From Vibrio brasiliensis LMG 20546 (lineage in GTDB: Bacteria; Pseudomonadota; Gammaproteobacteria; Enterobacterales; Vibrionaceae), in assembly GCF_000189255.1 (NCBI RefSeq), contig NZ_AEVS01000090.1, positions 62,001 to 126,000 on the forward strand: a stretch of 64,000 nt of DNA, given 5' to 3'. The position numbers and the translations under genes were made by a program. Of the stretch, positions 61,385 to 64,000 are shown piece by piece; positions within the stretch are counted from its first letter, which is position 1, and each line of letters begins with the position of its first letter. The notes under the pieces are model-generated. The model saw nothing but the letters and a program-made list of their open reading frames with translations, was not told where the DNA came from and made no database searches.

Positions 61385-62422
61385 TTACATTTCCAGTTTG
61401 GCGATAGGGATTTGAATCACTGCCTTAACGCCCCCTGACTCTCCCTGACGAACCGATAAACTCGCCTCTTCGCCATATAAGGCTTTGACTCGCTCACGGG
61501 TATTGTCGAGTCCAATTCCATGCCCTGAACTCGCGCTCACGCTATCCAGCCCAACGCCGGTATCCGAGACTTCAATCGTGATGACTTGTTGTTGCTGAGA
61601 GATATCAATCACCACCTCTCCGCCTTCCGCTTTAGGTTCTATACCATGCTGAACCGCATTCTCGACCAGAGGTTGCAATAGCAACGGCGCCAGTGGTAAG
61701 GACTGAGTGACGTGATTGCTGATCTGATAGTTTAAGCGCTCCCCCAAACGGATCTGCTGAATCGCCAGATAGGCATCGATCAGACTGAGTTCAGCACTGA
61801 GTGTCGAATTTGTCTGACGACTATTGTGCAGCGTGCCACGTAGCAACTCGGTCAGTTTCTCCAACATATGTTGCGCCTTTTTAGGATCGTGACTGATAAG
61901 CGCATTGACGTTGGCCAAAGTATTGAACAGGAAATGCGGCTCTATCTGGCTTTGTAGCTGGCGTAGCTGACTGAGTACCAGCGCTTTTTCTTGCTCGGAC
62001 TGAATACGCTTAGCTGTCTCAAGCTCTTTTTGCGCCAACAGTTTCTGCTCGTGGGTGTAAAAGTAGAAAAAGCACGTCACCGAGAAGATAAAGCCCAGCA
62101 CCATCACAGGCTTTAGTTGGCTGAAATCAGAGAAACGGTCATAGGTATTGAGCCACCAATAGGCGTTAATGGTGCCAAATACCATGGCAACCACAAGAGA
62201 GAGTGCCGTCACGATCTGGTTGGATAACTGAGGTAGCCACCAGCTGATAAGCAGTGAACCAGCAACTGAACTATATCCATAGCCTAAGCTGATCGCCAGA
62301 TGCTCAGTATAGGGACTCGGCCAGATAGACTGAGTGACAAAAGCGATCACCGCACAAAAGATAGTGGTGTAACCAAAGCTTTTGACTGCATTTGAGGCAT
62401 AGGAGACTGAGTTATTCATCAA
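61385..62422 (-). CDS. LytS/AlgZ-type membrane sensor histidine kinase
   Basis: 345 residues. Four hydrophobic helices occupy the first 125 residues (TTIFCAVIAFVTQSIW, VAGSLLISWWL, VTALSLVVAMVFGTINAYWW, VMVLGFIFSVTCFFYFYT). The kinase domain has QIEPHFLFNTL, with phosphorylated His163, and the ATP-binding LVENAVQHGIEP and TGVGL. This is the His_kinase/HATPase pair of the LytS type. It has no recognised sensor domain beyond the helices. The start overlaps the end of the upstream gene by four bases. Confidence 0.93.
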   Translation of the reverse strand: MMNNSVSYASNAVKSFGYTTIFCAVIAFVTQSIWPSPYTEHLAISLGYGYSSVAGSLLISWWLPQLSNQIVTALSLVVAMVFGTINAYWWLNTYDRFSDFSQLKPVMVLGFIFSVTCFFYFYTHEQKLLAQKELETAKRIQSEQEKALVLSQLRQLQSQIEPHFLFNTLANVNALISHDPKKAQHMLEKLTELLRGTLHNSRQTNSTLSAELSLIDAYLAIQQIRLGERLNYQISNHVTQSLPLAPLLLQPLVENAVQHGIEPKAEGGEVVIDISQQQQVITIEVSDTGVGLDSVSASSGHGIGLDNTRERVKALYGEEASLSVRQGESGGVKAVIQIPIAKLEM

Positions 62423-63687
62423 AACTTCCCTTTCAGATTAAGAAAAATCATACGCTTATCAGGCAGATTTGCATATAGAGAGTCTCGGCTTCCTGTCATA
62501 AAACGCGCTGCAAGTTCAGCCGAGAGCGAAGCAGTACCTGAATCATAAACCTGATATTCAAGCCATTGTGTGGCAATCACGCCTTGATCTTGCGGTGAAT
62601 AGAGCAGATCAAACGTCGGGGTTAAATTATCCAGCCACAGTTGCTGCTGTGTCAGTGGCCACTGGCTCCATGCCGTCGCATTCATTGTCCAGTGGAACAT
62701 CAGGTTATGTTGCACTAAATTGACCTGACTTAACCCCTGAGCGTAGGATGATGCCAGAGGAGCCAGCGCATTCGTGGCGTTTAGCGTATCCACTCGCTGA
62801 TAGGCCTGCTTCCAGTCACTCTCGCTCCAGCTTCGACTATCAAACCAGTATTCAACAATTACATTGTGACCGGTGGCATTGGCCCAGTTGAGGCCAAGCA
62901 AAGCCTGATAGCCATCGCTTTGTTTCGCCAACGTCACCGGACTGATGAACCCTCCTTGCTGATAACCAAGGTAACGGTTCTGATAGACCGCAGAACCATG
63001 CATTGACCACGCGTCATCAAACACGGTCACCACAGAGCCCGCCAACACGCCATGACGTACGTCGTCATAGTAAGCCAGAGCCTGCCACTCATTATCACCA
63101 CTGAGGACATACCGCCTGAGTCCCCCCCCCTGCTGTTCGGACGCTTGTTCCAGTTCACTACCCTGTTGTTTGGTCCAGGAAGAGTCGGTGTAAAACACGC
63201 TCCACTCACCGGCTAAATCAAAGTAAGAAGCCATTGCGGTGCCTGTCCCTTCTTCAACCTGTATCCCAACCGGATTGCGACGATAAGGTTTAAACAAGTC
63301 GAGCGGTCGATATCCGTACCCCACACCCCAGTCCAGCCTGACTTTGCCAAGCGTCACATCGACAGGCAAGGAGAACAATTCCGTCCCCCCTTGCCAGAAC
63401 AGCTCCTGCACAATCAGTTCTCCTTTATAGCTCTGGGTAGGATCGGAGCTGTAAACCTGACTGCCTTTCGCTGCAACAAGAGCGGTGACGCCGTAGCCTT
63501 CAAACTGAACATCAATGACAGCATCAACCGTGTCCGTGCTCTGACGCTGTGGCTCACCGAGCAAATCGGAATGACGATGCTGCGCCGAGCTGAGACTCAG
63601 GGTTGAGTCCCAGTCCAGTTCAAACGACTGAGCATTTACCGTGCTCGCTACCAGCATCGCAGAGATAGGGATCAATGCGCTTTTCAT
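62419..63687 (-). CDS. Putative outer-membrane beta-barrel protein with a G9 tract
   Basis: 422 residues with a signal peptide (LIPISAMLVASTVNAQS) and a C-terminal strand ending NLKGKF. The body alternates hydrophobic and polar residues, with many Tyr and Trp. It begins right after the stop of the LolA-like gene and overlaps the kinase start, so it is co-transcribed with both. The coding strand has nine consecutive G (63130-63122), encoding part of a GGG stretch. I recognise only the broad barrel type, close to DUF1302-like proteins. Confidence 0.75.
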   Translation of the reverse strand: MKSALIPISAMLVASTVNAQSFELDWDSTLSLSSAQHRHSDLLGEPQRQSTDTVDAVIDVQFEGYGVTALVAAKGSQVYSSDPTQSYKGELIVQELFWQGGTELFSLPVDVTLGKVRLDWGVGYGYRPLDLFKPYRRNPVGIQVEEGTGTAMASYFDLAGEWSVFYTDSSWTKQQGSELEQASEQQGGGLRRYVLSGDNEWQALAYYDDVRHGVLAGSVVTVFDDAWSMHGSAVYQNRYLGYQQGGFISPVTLAKQSDGYQALLGLNWANATGHNVIVEYWFDSRSWSESDWKQAYQRVDTLNATNALAPLASSYAQGLSQVNLVQHNLMFHWTMNATAWSQWPLTQQQLWLDNLTPTFDLLYSPQDQGVIATQWLEYQVYDSGTASLSAELAARFMTGSRDSLYANLPDKRMIFLNLKGKF

Positions 63688-64000
63688 CTATAACTCCGAC
63701 AAAGCATTTCGGGTCAGATAAGCCGGGTTGTAGTACTTATCGTCGAGCTCAAACGGGCTAATATCCTGATATTCAATCACCGTCTTCTTAGCGGGTTGGA
63801 TTTGGTCGAGCAGAGTCATGGCAACCACACGGCGCTTACCTTGTCGATCTCCAGAAGTAAACCAAGCCTGTTTGGCGAGCTTTCCTGAACGCAGATACAG
63901 ATCGGCTTTGATTGGGAAGTCACTCTCTGCATCCAACCACAGATCGATCTTGGCGTAACTTGCTCCCTTAGTGGATGCTCTTAAACGCAAATAGTTGACG
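63688..64000 (-). CDS. LolA-like outer-membrane lipoprotein-sorting protein, 5' part outside window
   Basis: The last 103 codons or so are visible; the start lies beyond 64000. The visible part has YAKIDLWLDAESDFPIKADL, LRSGKLAKQAWF and AMTLLDQIQPAKKTVIEYQD, the beta-strand pattern of the LolA/LolB-like superfamily seen in proteins annotated outer-membrane lipoprotein-sorting protein. In other vibrios such genes lie beside an MMPL-type transporter, a barrel protein and regulators; the upstream neighbour is not visible. The stop is directly followed by the next start. Confidence 0.7.
   Translation of the reverse strand, partial: VNYLRLRASTKGASYAKIDLWLDAESDFPIKADLYLRSGKLAKQAWFTSGDRQGKRRVVAMTLLDQIQPAKKTVIEYQDISPFELDDKYYNPAYLTRNALSEL

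Overview
This window looks like chromosomal DNA of a Vibrionaceae bacterium, most likely a Vibrio. The signs are a Vibrio-type M9 collagenase, an OmpU-like porin, several chemoreceptors and c-di-GMP enzymes, a GuaC of almost the E. coli length, and many short GC-rich hairpin terminators followed by T runs. I see no rRNA, tRNA, CRISPR array, insertion sequence, integron or prophage. The content reads as ordinary core and accessory chromosome, about 59 protein genes on both strands, including a few that are small or partial, plus one gene remnant.

Layout. 1-4.3 kb: end of a DMT transporter, a small secreted unknown and a secreted collagenase. 4.6-6.0 kb: guaC with an unusual leader (three hairpins, two with the same loop) and a likely PurR-controlled promoter. 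6.1-12.2 kb: chemoreceptor, porin, Lrp-type regulator divergent from a LysE exporter, siderophore-interacting reductase, LysR regulator. 12.3-17.2 kb: RluA-type pseudouridine synthase, OsmC protein, DEAD-box helicase coupled to the ac4C amidohydrolase yqfB. 17.3-25.2 kb: diguanylate cyclase, TetR regulator plus curA sharing one operator sequence, oxidoreductase, HAD phosphatase, yghU, a 48-residue membrane miniprotein and an EEP phosphodiesterase. 25.4-29.7 kb: GGDEF-EAL protein and BCCT transporter. 30-39.6 kb: two RND efflux cassettes facing tail to tail across one bidirectional terminator; the left has its own TetR, the right a Fur-box-like site. 39.9-45.3 kb: HAD protein, flavoprotein, YitT protein, a periplasmic-binding-protein/diguanylate-cyclase pair, a divergent MsrA and a remnant of an arylamine N-acetyltransferase. 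45.4-50.4 kb: AEC transporter, soxR divergent from an MFS pump with a textbook SoxR promoter, a chemoreceptor and a 64-residue unknown. 50.8-58.6 kb: maltodextrin cluster (alpha-amylase family enzyme, malZ, malE, LysR regulator, oligo-1,6-glucosidase). 58.6-64 kb: a Cys/Asp-rich secreted unknown, a DsbA-family protein, and the end of an operon with a LolA-like protein, an outer-membrane barrel, a LytS-type kinase and a LytTR regulator.

How parts work together. The GH13 enzymes and MalE make a starch/maltodextrin uptake and breakdown module, but the membrane parts of the importer (MalF, MalG, MalK) are not here. malE and the oligo-1,6-glucosidase gene carry a matching upstream element at nearly the same distance from their start codons, with a LysR gene between them, which suggests a two-target regulon. 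Electrophile and redox defence recurs: TetR/curA, yghU, soxR/MFS, OsmC, MsrA, DsbA-like.

Start codons were moved inward from the longest reading frame wherever a better ribosome site, signal peptide or family length supported it; each case is stated. All functions are inferred by reading the sequence and recalling families; no database search was run.
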